Shown: piece after piece, positions 43,387 through 53,628 of the stretch
Numbering within the stretch: the first letter of the stretch is position 1
How the letters are laid out: each line of letters begins with the position of its first letter
Origin: Pipra filicauda
Lineage: Eukaryota; Chordata; Aves; Passeriformes; Pipridae
DNA length: 64,000 nucleotides
NCBI RefSeq assembly: GCF_003945595.2
Contig: NW_024104620.1
Coordinates: 1,522,501-1,586,500, forward strand
Direction of reading: 5' to 3'
Made by a program: the position numbers and the translations under genes
The notes under the pieces: model-generated
The model's input: the letters and a program-made list of their open reading frames with translations, nothing else
Told to the model about the DNA's origin: nothing
Database searches by the model: none

Positions 43387-45861
43387 AATATAAGGACTTC
43401 ATAATGAAGGATGGTACCACCACAGTACAGTGGAAACATTGCTCTGTCCCAGTGGAAGCTGGGAGGAAAGAACTTCTACAACAGCGGATTTCTTCTTTTG
43501 ACTTTAATACTTGACAGCTGCTACTGCTTCCAAGTTCACGTTCCTTGCTGCAATCATGACATGTTTACAGGTCTCACACATTAAACAACCCTTCCCCCTA
43601 CACATATGTGTGCAATGAGATCTTTTTCATAATGACAAGTGATAAACAGTCTAAATAGAGGAGTCAGGACTACTGGCTGTGTGTACAATTAAAACCAACA
43701 ACTACAACAGCCATTGTGCTGTGCCAAGGTTTCTTTGGAAATATAGTTTCCCTTGCTATAACTTGAAAACTAAATATATTTAGTATTAGGCTTTATTTAG
43801 GACAATAAACTAACATAGGCTCTTTCTATGAAAAGCTTTGAACAGTATAAATACCACCAAGTTTCTGCCAGAAAGCGGTGTGTATTGTAAGAGCATATTC
43901 CTATGGGACCTCCTGTCTGGTCTGAGGAAGCATGATTTAAGGCACTCACTCTGGACCCAGGAAAGTTTTGTCCTCCTCCTCATCTCTAACAGAATCTGTG
44001 TTCTGGAAGTGTGCTTAATCATTTCACCCTGCCTTGTTTTTCGCTACCATTTTCTGTCCTGACTTATTAGATTACAAACTGTGTTTTGTGAAATGTCTGG
44101 CACGAAAGGTCACTTATCTCAGTTGACCCACTAAGTGCTGCCATAATGCAAATAACACCAATGCATCCTGACACTACACCATTTTGCCTTAACATTACAC
44201 AAGAGGCCAGTACTATATGGTGTACTTTAATTCAGCACTAAGAGGGGACAAAAATGGGAATCTAAGGGGGAATAGCAAGGAATAGGACTGAGCATTGGAT
44301 GAAAAGCACAGGAAAATAAGTTAAACTTTGGTTAAAACTAACTGGAGACTCCAGATCTGGAAGGTGGTCGTTGCTTTGACTGGCAAGCATTTACACACTG
44401 TTCTGTGGCATGTGCCCACCCACACCAGAATATTGTATAGGTGGGGGTGAGCAAAAGGACTTTTCAGCCCAATGGGTGCATGAGCTGCAATTTCACCTTT
44501 TGTCTGCTGACAAATATGCAGTTTTCCATAACTTCTGTTAACGATCCATCTTTGCAGACAATCTCTACAGCAGGATTTAAGGGAAATGATGGTTATTACA
44601 TACAAAGATTCAGTTGGCTTACTGTTCTTCCTATGTGCTAAGTTAGTCTAATTAAATCCTAAGATTTCCATGGCAGACTTCTCAGCCTCAAGTAGGAATC
44701 CACTCCTAATTTCCAGTAGCAGTGACTGAATTCTGCCCTGTGAAAGAGTGGACATCTTTCACTTCCCAGTTGCAACAGTGTCTCCAAGCACTGATAAGAC
44801 CAAAAATTCCTACAGGCTGTGTTCTACCTGTGTCTATCTGTGTCTACAAATGTATATTGTGTTTTCCTCTAAGTAATGGGCCCTATGAAAGGTAACAGCC
44901 TGGTTCTCCTGGCACTCATCTGGCTTTCTAAATGGAGTAAGTTCTGGTCATGGCTGTAAAACTATTTCCTGGTACGAAAAAGGCTCCAAGCGAACAAAAA
45001 ATGCTGAGACATCTGAAAATACAGTGCAATGCTAGACAGGTTCCTGAAATAGTTCTGAGAACTAGTACTACCAAAAGCACTATGGCCCTGTCAGTGCAGT
45101 TTTTCTCTGCAGGATGAATTATCCAGGGCTCTGTGCCTCACTAATGCAGTTGTATTGATCTTGAGACCTTGCTGGTCTGGGTATCCTTACACAGCACAAT
45201 GCTGTGTGTATGTACTCTTAGTGCTCGTTCTCAAGAGAAGCAATTAAGGTGTCACTGAGTCTTAATTGTCTCCATAGAGGATGTTTTCTTTAAAGTCCCA
45301 TTTGTCTGAAAAACAAAGTAAAGCATACTGCTTAAGCTTTATTTCCAACCCCCCACAGGGAAGTTTGCAGTACTGTATATGCAATTTACCAATTATCACA
45401 CCATTTATTTTTAGAAGCAATTAGGAAGATATGTCAATGATGTAGAGAAATTCACCTGTGTCTAAAGGAAACCAAGCTGACCGACAGCTCTCAGAACTGC
45501 TGGGTAGTGAACACGTGTGGTCAGAGCAGAAGAACCCTGGTCAGGGGCTGTGGTGTGAAGAGCTTGAAGCCCATGGCTGTGCCAGTCAGTAGATCTGTGC
45601 ACCAGGTGAGGGGCTGAGAACCCAACATTAGCCCTGTAAGTCAGGGAGCAGCCACCAAAGGCTAGTTCTTGTTAAGCCCAATACCAGGGAGCAGACGGAG
45701 CTCACAAGTGTCAATTTTAGGATGACATCATCTGAAAACCAAAATTATAATTAACTAACTAAAAAGTCCTCGGAAGCCCCAAATCTGCCCCACATTGTGA
45801 ACCTTTCTGGCAACTGGGGGAATGACCAGGCAGCTGCTTCAGGGGAGCCCCCCTGACCACT

Positions 45862-46063
45862 CTGAGGGGAGGTACAGAAGAGGGCAATGAGGATGATTAG
45901 AGGACTGGAGCATCTCCCTTATGAGGAAAGGCTGAGGGAGCTGGGTCTGTTCAGCCTCAAGAAGAGATGACTGAGAGGGGACCTCATTAACATGTATAAA
46001 TATTTAAAGGGGGGGGTGCCAAGAAGATGGAGCCAGGCTCTTCTTGGTGATGCCAAGCAACAG
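45862..46063 (+). mobile_element. CR1 LINE fragment, outer copy, left part
   Basis: This is plus-strand CR1 3'-region sequence, recognisable from motifs such as GGACTGGAGCATCTCCCTTA, the GGGAGCTGGGTCTGTTCAGCC run and the GCCAGGCTCTTCTTGGTG segment. It breaks off at CAACAG, and the continuation (GACAAGAGG...) resumes at 46775, so one element is split by a later insertion. The copy is strongly 5'-truncated, as is normal for CR1. It contains no CpG at all over about 200 bp, unlike its right half. Confidence 0.9.
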
Positions 46064-46774
46064 AGCCATAGAATGGTGTGGGTTGGAAGGGGACCTTGAA
46101 AATAATCTCATTCCAACCCTCCTGCCATGGGCAGGGACACGTTCCACCAGATCAGGTTGCTGAGAGCCCCAATCCAACCTGGCCTTGAACACTTCCAGGG
46201 ATGGGGCAGCCACATCTTCTTTGGGCAACTGTGCCAGAGCCTCACCACCCTCACAGTATTTTTTTCTAATATTTGATCTAAACCTACTCTCTTTCAGTTT
46301 AAACCATTCCCCCTTGTCCTCTCACTCCATGCTCTTATAAATAGTCTTGCCCCATCTTTCCTGTAAGTTCCCTTCAGGTGCTGGAAGGCCACAACTAGGT
46401 CACTCCAAAGTCTTCTCTTTTCCAGGCTGAACAATCCTTTTCTCTCAGCTTCTCCTCAATGGGTACTGGAAGGGTTCCCTTCAGGTACTGGAAGGCCACA
46501 ATAAGTTCATCCTGAAGCTTTCTCTTTTCCAGGCTATCCCTTTCTCTCAGTCTTTCCTCTAAGTTCCCTTCAGGTACTGGAACACCGCAATTAGGTCACC
46601 CCCAAGGCCTTCTCTTTTCTGGGTTGAACAATCCCTTTCTCTCAACCTTTCCTGAAGTTCCCTTCAAGTACTGGAAGGCCACAGCTAGGTCACCTACCCC
46701 AAAGCCTTCTCTTTTCCAGGCTGAACAACCTCTTTCCCTCAGCACCTCAGAGAGGTGCTCCATCCCTCTCGATG
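46064..46774 (-). mobile_element. CR1 LINE inserted in antisense into another CR1
   Basis: A minus-strand CR1 lies inside the outer copy. Read on the plus strand it starts with the reverse complement of the CR1 3' tail (CATAGAATGGTGTGGGTTGG). It then passes through the usual CCTGCCATGGGCAGGGACAC and GGCCTTGAACACTTCCAGGG segments and ends at GAGGTGCTCCATCCCTCTCG. It is 711 bp long, inflated by an internal tandem expansion. There is no intact reading frame. Removing it joins the two parts of the outer CR1 cleanly at CAACAG/GACAAG. Confidence 0.9.
46368..46755. repeat. Four-copy tandem repeat (about 89-107 bp units) inside the inner CR1
   Basis: The segment beginning TTCCCTTCAGGTACTGGAAG recurs with starts at 46368, 46475, 46564 and 46658, giving spacings of 107, 89 and 94 bp; the last unit ends near 46755. 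Each copy contains the CR1 stretch with CTTCTCTTTTCCAGGCTGAAC, or a diverged version, and the CTTTCTCTCAG stretch. A normal CR1 has this segment once, so the array arose by local duplication after or during insertion. The units have diverged by substitutions and small indels. Confidence 0.88.
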
Positions 46775-46950
46775 GACAAGAGGCGGAAACTGACACACGG
46801 GAATTCCACCTGGACATGGGGTGGAGTGAACGTGCGAGTGACCGTGCACTGGAACAGACTGCCCAGAGAGAGTGCGGAGTCTCCCTCACTGGAGATATTC
46901 CAGAACCGTCTGGACTCAATCCTGTGCCACGCTCTTGAGCGGGGAGGTCA
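46775..46950 (+). mobile_element. CR1 LINE fragment, outer copy, right part
   Basis: This continues the CR1 interrupted at 46063, with GACAAGAGG, CACTGGAACAGACTGCCCAG and GAGTCTCCCTCACTGGAGAT motifs. It ends near CTCTTGAGCGGGGAGG, where the final CR1 tail (the TTGGACTAGATGA part and octamer repeats) is missing and CpG-island sequence starts. It keeps nine CpG dinucleotides in about 175 bp, whereas the left part keeps none. Confidence 0.88.
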
Positions 46951-47001
46951 ATCGCACCACACGCCCCGCCGCGGTCCCATCCCGGGAGCGCCCACCCGAC
47001 A

Positions 47002-47040
47002 CCCCGCCCGGCCCCGCCCGGCTCATCCCGCCCCGCCCCG
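47002..47040 (+). promoter_or_regulatory. Cluster of SP/KLF-type GC boxes
   Basis: Two CCCCGCCC boxes ten bases apart (47002 and 47012) are followed by a CCCCGCCCCG run at 47031-47040. Such clusters are typical proximal elements of CpG-island promoters. Factor binding is inferred from the motif only. Confidence 0.6.
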
Positions 47041-47083
47041 CGCGCGTTCCCGGATGGAAGCGGCGCCGCGTGACCGCTCCCTC

Positions 47084-47092
47084 CCGGAAGTG
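47084..47092 (+). promoter_or_regulatory. ETS/GABPA-type motif
   Basis: CCGGAAGTG is a full match to the ETS/GABPA core, which is common close to start sites of TATA-less CpG promoters. It lies 43-82 bases downstream of the GC boxes, so transcription probably starts near or just after it. Binding itself is inferred. Confidence 0.55.
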
Positions 47093-47195
47093 CGGCGGGA
47101 GCGGGAGCGGGGCCGTGCGGGAGCCGGGAGGTGCCGAGCGCGGGGCAGGGACGGGACGGGGCCAGCGGGAGCGGCGGGGAGCGGGCAGGGCAGCG

Positions 47196-47252
47196 ATGCG
47201 GCTCCGCCGCCGCTCGGGCTCGCCGCCTTCGCCCCCCGCGGGGCGCCGGTGA
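47196..47252 (+). other. Upstream ORF 1 in SPOPL leader (18 codons plus stop)
   Basis: The AUG at 47196 in the presumed first exon opens an arginine- and proline-rich 18-codon frame ending at TGA 47250-47252, entirely within exon 1. It exists in the mRNA only if transcription starts upstream of 47196. Any effect on SPOPL translation is inference. Confidence 0.5.
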
Positions 47253-47495
47253 CCGTCACACCCTGCGCGCCCCGGCGGAATGAGCCCCGCCGCGACCCCG
47301 CCAGCGCCGCGATCCGGTACGTGCCGGGGGACCCGTGCGGGTCTGTGTGTGTGTGGGGCTGGGAGAGGGGATGGAAAAGCCTTTGTTGTGCGCCCGGGTG
47401 CCCCTGCCCCGGGCAGCGGCCTGGCGGTGCTGCGGGGAGGGCAGGGCGGGAGCGGCCCTGCCCGGCGCTGGGGCGGGCGGTGCTCGCAGGGATGG

Positions 47496-47532
47496 GATCC
47501 ACTGCTCCAGCGATCCACTGCTCCAGCGATCC
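47496..47532. repeat. Perfect 16-bp tandem duplication in the CpG island
   Basis: GATCCACTGCTCCAGC occurs twice back to back (47496-47511 and 47512-47527), followed by a partial GATCC. It lies in intron 1 about 180 bp after the exon 1 donor. The identity of the two copies suggests a recent slippage or duplication event. Confidence 0.9.
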
Positions 47533-48004
47533 AGGATCCCTGCCTTGGGCTCCCGCAGGCCCTGGGATGAGCGCTTCCAGCCGCGGAGAGCCCAGCCAGG
47601 CAGCGCGCTGTGTTCCGCCTGTGCCCTCGTTATCCCCAAGCGCAGTTTGTTTTGGGAAGTTCGCGTCTCGTAGGGAAGTAAAAGAAGGAAGGGAAGTGGA
47701 GGGGGTTTTTCTCCCTTCGGGGCTGCGGAGAACTTTAGGGAGGTTGTAGGGACGAGTGAATAATGTGTAAAACAGCTCCTGGTTGATTCATCGGGGCTGC
47801 GCGCTCCATCTTAGACGTGGTCAGGAAGTGGAGTTGACTAAGCCTGGGTTTCACCTGATGATGTCGCCTGCTGAAATTCCCGGGAGTCCGGGGGAATTTG
47901 CATCACTTTGAGCCTCTTGAGAGCACAAGTAGGTGAGCAAGAACGTAAAGAATGGAAAACAGCAAAACAAAGGAGGCAACACAAGCGATATCGCTGAGTT
48001 CCTG

Positions 48005-48042
48005 TTTTTTTTGTTTGGTTGGTTGGTTTGTTTTTTTTTTTT
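48005..48042. repeat. T-rich / (GGTT)n simple repeat in intron 1
   Basis: T8, GTTT, then GGTT units, then T12. It is low-complexity sequence. Confidence 0.8.
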
Positions 48043-49851
48043 AACTGCAGGATATAAAACCAGTCTGTTTTAAAATGTAGCTTTGCTTTGTGGATATATT
48101 CTTAACTTGTTTTCTGAAATGGTGTTAAGAGTTATAAAAATAGTGTTTAAACAAAAAGGATTGTTTCGAGCCTCCTGCCAAGACGAACAATCTGTGACAG
48201 TCAAGCTGGGTCATTCCTTATTCTTATCAGTTCTGCAGAATGCATTATTTTGATAGATATCCCATATGGTTACAGGAATTTTTACCACAGTGGTTGTGAG
48301 CTGAGCCATTTGTATGGCTGCCAAGGCATTTTGTTTTAACTGTTGAAAAAAGGCTTTGTTCCTTTTTCTGTTTTTACTAAAACCTTTATTTCTGGTAATA
48401 AATATCCCTCTTTAGAGGGACAGGTAGTACTCACTCTTACTTCTGAAAGTTTTACCTGGCTTTTCTCTCTCTGGGCCTTCTGGGATGTGAGGACAAATGT
48501 AAATGTTTGTGAAGGATTTCCAGTGTTTGTCTACTGCATGGTTTTTCCCCCCCACTCTGTAAGTGGATATTTACTCAGGAAAGGGAAAATAATTTTTAAA
48601 CAATATGTCTTTTGTATATAAAGCTGCTAACTTTATATAGGCTTTGGTACATCAGCAGAAACTGCTTTTAACTCTCTTCTGGAAACCTGAGATTTTATAT
48701 ATCCAGAAATATCCTTGGTGTTATATTGCCTTGAAACAGCTTTCTGCCAAACTTTTAACTTTGGTACTTTGCAGTCTGCTTTTAAACTGTCAGTGAAAAT
48801 AAAGAATTACATTCTGTGCTTGCATAGGCAGTGCGAGCTACTTGTTGCTATTAAAAACTTGTATATACTACAGACAGATATAAAATGAATTTGAAAAGCC
48901 ACCAGGTTTTTTTCTGGCCCTAATCACTGATTTCAACTGTCAGTGCATGCTCTTTACAGTTTTCAGATGTTCAGTTGAAATCACATATTATAAAACTGGT
49001 TTTTTCCTCTTTTTTCTATGTGTTATGTTTCTCTCTTTGTGCCTTTGAAAGCACCTAAACGTAAATATACAGGAGAGAAAATGAAACCAGTTGTCATTAT
49101 CAACATAAGTTAGAGTGGAGAAGAAATAGCCGAGGACACCAATAGGTAGCATCGATCGACTTGCACATCGATCTCATTAACTTCTCTCTTCATTCATTCT
49201 TCCCAAGTTTTCTGTCTGCATTTGTCGTTTTTCCAGCCTTTCATATACAATCCCTTCACGTCTCTATCTTATCTGTTCACTTTTTTCTCTTTGCATCTCA
49301 TGCCCTTGTAGAAGTGATTCTAATCATAGTTAGAAATGTGCCCTGTTGAATTCGTTTCCAGGCTCTGGTACATGCTCAGGCATAGGCTTCTGTGTGTCTT
49401 GCATTGCAAAACTACCCCATCCTGTTTTGTTCTTTTTCCTTGTGTTTTTCTGTTGATGACAAGTGGATATTTTTGGTGTTCTTTTTCTCACAGTTTTTGT
49501 GACGGGTTCATATGCTCCTTATGGGCATTTCTGTCTCGTTGTAAAAAGCAGTTGACAACGTGCTGCCCTTTCTGCTTCCTGTGTATTTAGCAAAACATGG
49601 TTAAGACTAAGGAAGTGTAAATGAGGTTGTTACACTCTCTAGAAACAGTAACCAGATACTCGTTGTAGTAAAATCCTGAGGTCTTCAAAACACTATGCCC
49701 TGGATCAGAGCATGGACTGTGCATTTTGTTGTGTATATTCTGGGCCTTGCATTTTTAGGATAGAATAGGAGGCACTTGCCTCAGTGCTTGTCTAATGCCT
49801 GAGCCATCACATCAGAGACTGTGCTCTCCAAGAGGCTCTTGTACCTTTGGC

Positions 49852-50036
49852 TCTTGGTGCTGGCACAGGTTGCCCAGAGAAGCTGTGAATGCCCCACGCC
49901 TGGAATTGTTCAAGGCTGTATTGGATGGGGCTTGGAGCAACATGGTTTAGTGGAAGGTGTCCCTGCTATGGCAGGGGGGTTGGAACAAGATGGTTTTTAA
50001 GGTACCTTCCAACCCAACCCATTCTATGATTCCACA
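49852..50036 (+). mobile_element. CR1 LINE 3' fragment in SPOPL intron 1
   Basis: A plus-strand CR1 3' end starts around GGCACAGGTTGCCCAGAGAA, passes through GGTGTCCCTGCTATGGCAGG and ends with the diagnostic tail CCATTCTATGATTCC. It is about 185 bp and strongly 5'-truncated. It lies in the sense orientation of SPOPL. Confidence 0.9.
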
Positions 50037-51223
50037 ATTCCCTTTCCCCTCTGCAAAATATGTGCATATTCACAAGAGACTTCTTCCTTCCTTTGAATCC
50101 TTGAGAAACTATCCAGTTTATGTCCTTAGCAAGCTTTGTTTCTGTTTCTTCTTGTCCCACTGATACCAAAAGTCTTCCTATTGGAAGTAAGAAATCTCTC
50201 CTTCTGTTTGTGCTCAGTACTTAGAGGAGAATTGTTGCAACTGTGTGAGAAGTGGAGGTGTTTTAATAGTGGTAATTTAGATGTAGTAGTTTTTAACTGA
50301 GAGAAAATGGACACTTGCCTTAGTTCAGTGGGTTTTTTTAGGTAGTGTGTATAAGTATGTTGCAGAGTGTGTATTTCGCATAAATTTCTTTTTTCTTTCT
50401 GTAATGTTTTAGCTATTCAACTTGTGTGGTGGAATTTTGGCAGGAGTATATGTTGAATATTGGAAAGAGCTTAACCTGAAAAACCTCAACTCTCTTGGTT
50501 CCATTTTACCCAAGTTTAATAGCTTTCCAGTGTGTTTTTTTGTAACCTGGTTTAAAATTATTCTTCGTCAGCTATAAAGGTTTTTTATGGAATCACTTTG
50601 CAAGCATGTATGTGTCTGTCAACGTTGTTGTGATCAGTGTTTGCATATAGCATTTGGGAAATGTAGTGGAAAGTGAGATACTCTTTCAGCTGGTTCAGAA
50701 ACTCATTGGCATGGAATAATCCAAAGAGCTCACATGTCCAAATTCCCTAAATTAGATTACTTATCCTGGATACTGCCTTGTATCTCTCAGAAGCCATTTA
50801 TCACTTGATTTATAATTTTTTTTGGTGAAAAATATTACACTTGCCACTTTTAATTGGTTACTTGTCTCTTTCTCTCTGTGGAAATCATCAAAAATAGGTG
50901 ATATAAACCGAATGTAATATGTTGCTTTAGTGAAAAAAGCTAGTTTCCTTGTCAGGCTGCTTCTTCAGAGGTTAAAGATGGACTGAGTGATTTCAAAGTG
51001 GACTTCACATAAAGTTCAGTGCTGGATGAATGGGGAGAAGTATTGGTGTTGAGTTCTCACCTCTGTAAAAGAGGCTGCTGTATGTACTTGTAACCTCTTT
51101 TTTTAAGCATTATAAATGTCTGTGTGCTTTCCCGTGATTTCATTGCTAAATACAAGGAATGAAGCTGGTGGGTTGTGTGAGCACTTCCAAGATGGCAATT
51201 TACTTCTTGTGTGCCTGTCAAAG

Positions 51224-51267
51224 TTTTGGTTTGGTTTGGTTGTTTTTTTTCTTGTTTTTGTTTTTTG
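51224..51267. repeat. (TTTGG)n and T-rich simple repeat in intron 1
   Basis: TTTTGGTTTGGTTTGGTTG is followed by T-rich runs interrupted by C and G. It is low-complexity sequence. Confidence 0.8.
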
Positions 51268-53628
51268 AGACAATTGTTTTTAATGGAACAAACTTCAGAT
51301 CTCAGCTCTTCTAGCTGACAAGGCATTATTGGGGGCTGCAGTTTGATTGTACTCACGCTGTAGGATTGCTTTGGCACAGGCAGCTGCTGAGCCTGTAGTT
51401 GGTGGTACCTCAGCAGTTGAGTAGGGAACAGCCTGTGCCAGTTCATCCGCCTTCGTTCATGTGACATTTGCTCTTTGCACTGTATTGTGACTTGACTCCT
51501 TAAGTAGTTCAAAGGTGAATTATCATTTGATGTGTAATTTGCCTGGCTGCTTTATAGAAAGGAAAAGCAATTGTGTGCCAGGGAGAATGCAACAGAGTAG
51601 CTCTTGGCGTAGGCAGTGCTGCTGCTGGTGGAGTAAATGTCTCCAGCAGTTGGGAAACTTCCAAAGTTCATGGGGTGGGAACCTCTTATTGTTGTGCAGT
51701 GGAAAGGATCACTGGGTGAAACTTGGGAGCCAAGCTTTCTCTTGGCCTCCTTCCTGGTTGTTCCTTTAATGTGTCCCTTCCCAAGAGCTCGCTTACCAGT
51801 TGGTCTTTTGCAAAATCGATTCATAGGTAGAGTTATGAGCGCAGATGAAGGGAATGGGGGGAGCAATGAATTGCTCTTGATTTCCTTCAAACTATTTGTT
51901 TTCTTGTGTATTAAATGTTCAGCAAATTAATTAGACTTGGGTGACTAAAAGAGTTTGGGGTAGTTGCTTCAGCGGTTGCTTCCTGAACAACTGAAATGAT
52001 GTGTAGGTGCACAACTCTGGCCCAAGGAAGAGCTGGTATTACTTTCTCCTGTGGTGTCCTACTTTCTAGCTCTCTGTTCCATGTTGACTTTTTATTTGGA
52101 AAACTTCTTTTCACAAAAGTTTTAATTTTCCTGGCTTTCTTTAATGCATATTCGGTTTCTAATTGATGAATCTGTTTTTTCCATCAGCATGGCCTGTAGC
52201 CTGTGAAGGACAGTTTCAATATGCAGAATTTAAGTTAAAAATCACTGGTTTAAGTTGAAATAAAATCTACATACATGTAATTTGTTGTTTTGAGAGCTTA
52301 ATGTATTAACCTAATGATTCAGATTAGTTAGCTAATAATTTTTTTAAAATTCTTTAGAGGAGGCACATGTGTACTGCCTTCAGCATTGAACACAATAGGG
52401 CTCTGAATTAATCTGTAGACATTTCCTCAGCAATAAAACCAGTACTCTTTGGTGGCAGCTTTTCTTAAATTTTAAAACACATGGATTCCTTGTTAACCGA
52501 GGTTGATTTCAGAGTTACTTGTTTGCTTATAAACAAAACTCTTGAAGATGAAACCAGAACTGTTTTGTAATCGATTTAGATAACAAGTGCTTAAAATAGT
52601 TTGTTTCAGCTTTGTTTCAGCTGCAATATATAATGGAAACAATAAATTTTAGCTCCTTTTCGTCAGCATCAGATGTATGGGCACACTGATATTTATGTAT
52701 CAAATGGAATAACTGTTCTTGTAACAGGACAAAATACAGTCATCTTAACTGATGTGTCTGTGCTGTGTGCAGAGTTAACTGCAGCAATTGTTTGTGTTCA
52801 TCTGAATTTGTACCTATTTTTAGGTGGTTTTTTCATGCATTTGGAAAGTTCTTAGAGCCTGTATGAACTCATTTAAAGACTTAAGTCGTACTACTTCAGT
52901 TCTGGAAATGTTATACTGGAAACCAAGTTGTCCAAAATCTTTAGCTGATTTAGGTAATTGTAGGTTAATGTAATCCATTGCTGTATTGACTGTCCAAGTG
53001 GGTGTGATCTCACTCTTGGGTCTGGGACTGTGCTTGGCATATGGTGGTTTTGGAGGAATAGAATGTATGAAATGTACTTTCAATGTTTTTTTGATCTTTG
53101 CAGAACATGTCAAGGTAGATTTTTTTGGTTACTTATGTGCATGACAGGAGAATAATATTTGTGTTGCAATATGGGGTAATATAGTTTGTAAGAAACTGAA
53201 AATCCTTTTACTGAAGAAGTTTGCATAAATACACTTTTTGCAAGTTTTGCAAAATACACTGATCAGGTGGTTGATCTAGGGGAAAAAATACAGTAAACAG
53301 ATATGGTAGTCTCGAATGAATAATGTTACATCCCAAGAGAGGCTTCTGATTAGGGAAGTTCCTGTCTTGCTTATAGCAGAAGATGCTCTATCAGTAATGT
53401 TCTCCTAAAGTGGGTTGTAATCTTTAAGAAAAAAAAAAAGGCTGGGGGGAGGGAAGTAAAGCATGATACAAGTAGAAGCAGAAGAAAAGCTTCCATAGGC
53501 AGTAGGCCACTCAAAATTCATGTGTGGTAAACTTTATATCCAGAGTTAGTTGCTATGATTACTTATATTAATAGGATTATCAAACAAAATCAACCTTTTT
53601 TCTGTAGTCAGTGGTTTTGAGTATTGTT

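Larger units (their letters stand above)
27913..45861. other. Intergenic DNA upstream of SPOPL, no supported gene
   Basis: AT-rich DNA with the MIR-like relic, a CR1 tail, one palindromic half-element, simple repeats and a perfect palindrome GGTTAATTAACC at 39602-39613. No coding exon is recognised. In mammals SPOPL is flanked by HNMT and NXPH2 at long distance (recalled gene order), so a gene-poor stretch here is plausible. Confidence 0.7.
47050..47316 (+). other. SPOPL: SPOPL exon 1 (non-coding, 5' end approximate)
   Basis: This is the inferred 5' untranslated first exon inside the CpG island. The right border is firm: GATCCG followed by GTACGT, a near-ideal donor. The left border is a guess placed between the GC boxes and the ETS motif, because no TATA box or clear initiator fixes the start site. 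It contains two AUGs that open short upstream frames (47196 and 47280); the second continues through the splice into exon 2. Long stop-free frames across this segment reflect its very high GC content rather than protein coding. Confidence 0.65.
46930..47830. promoter_or_regulatory. SPOPL: CpG island promoter of SPOPL
   Basis: This is the only long CpG-dense stretch in the window and contrasts sharply with the AT-rich DNA around it. GC boxes (CCCCGCCC) lie at 47002-47009 and 47012-47019, with a further run at 47031-47040. An ETS-type motif CCGGAAGTG is at 47084-47092. No TATA box is visible. This is the usual build of a broad, constitutive vertebrate promoter. It ends gradually inside the first part of intron 1. 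The left edge directly joins a CR1 element, so there is little unique proximal upstream sequence. Confidence 0.88.

Noticed and set aside
1..46000. Exons of the expected neighbours HNMT or NXPH2.
   Set aside because: I looked for their protein sequences in the open frames and saw none.
46772..47749. A 325-codon open frame on the plus strand and several long minus-strand frames across the CpG island.
   Set aside because: The sequence is so GC-rich that stop codons are rare in every frame. The products are low-complexity Ala/Pro/Gly/Arg, the plus-strand frame begins inside a CR1, and it runs over the exon 1 splice donor.
51057..51512. 151-codon minus-strand frame in SPOPL intron 1.
   Set aside because: It includes the simple repeat at 51224-51267, which creates a Lys/Gln-rich run. 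There is no domain or conserved motif.
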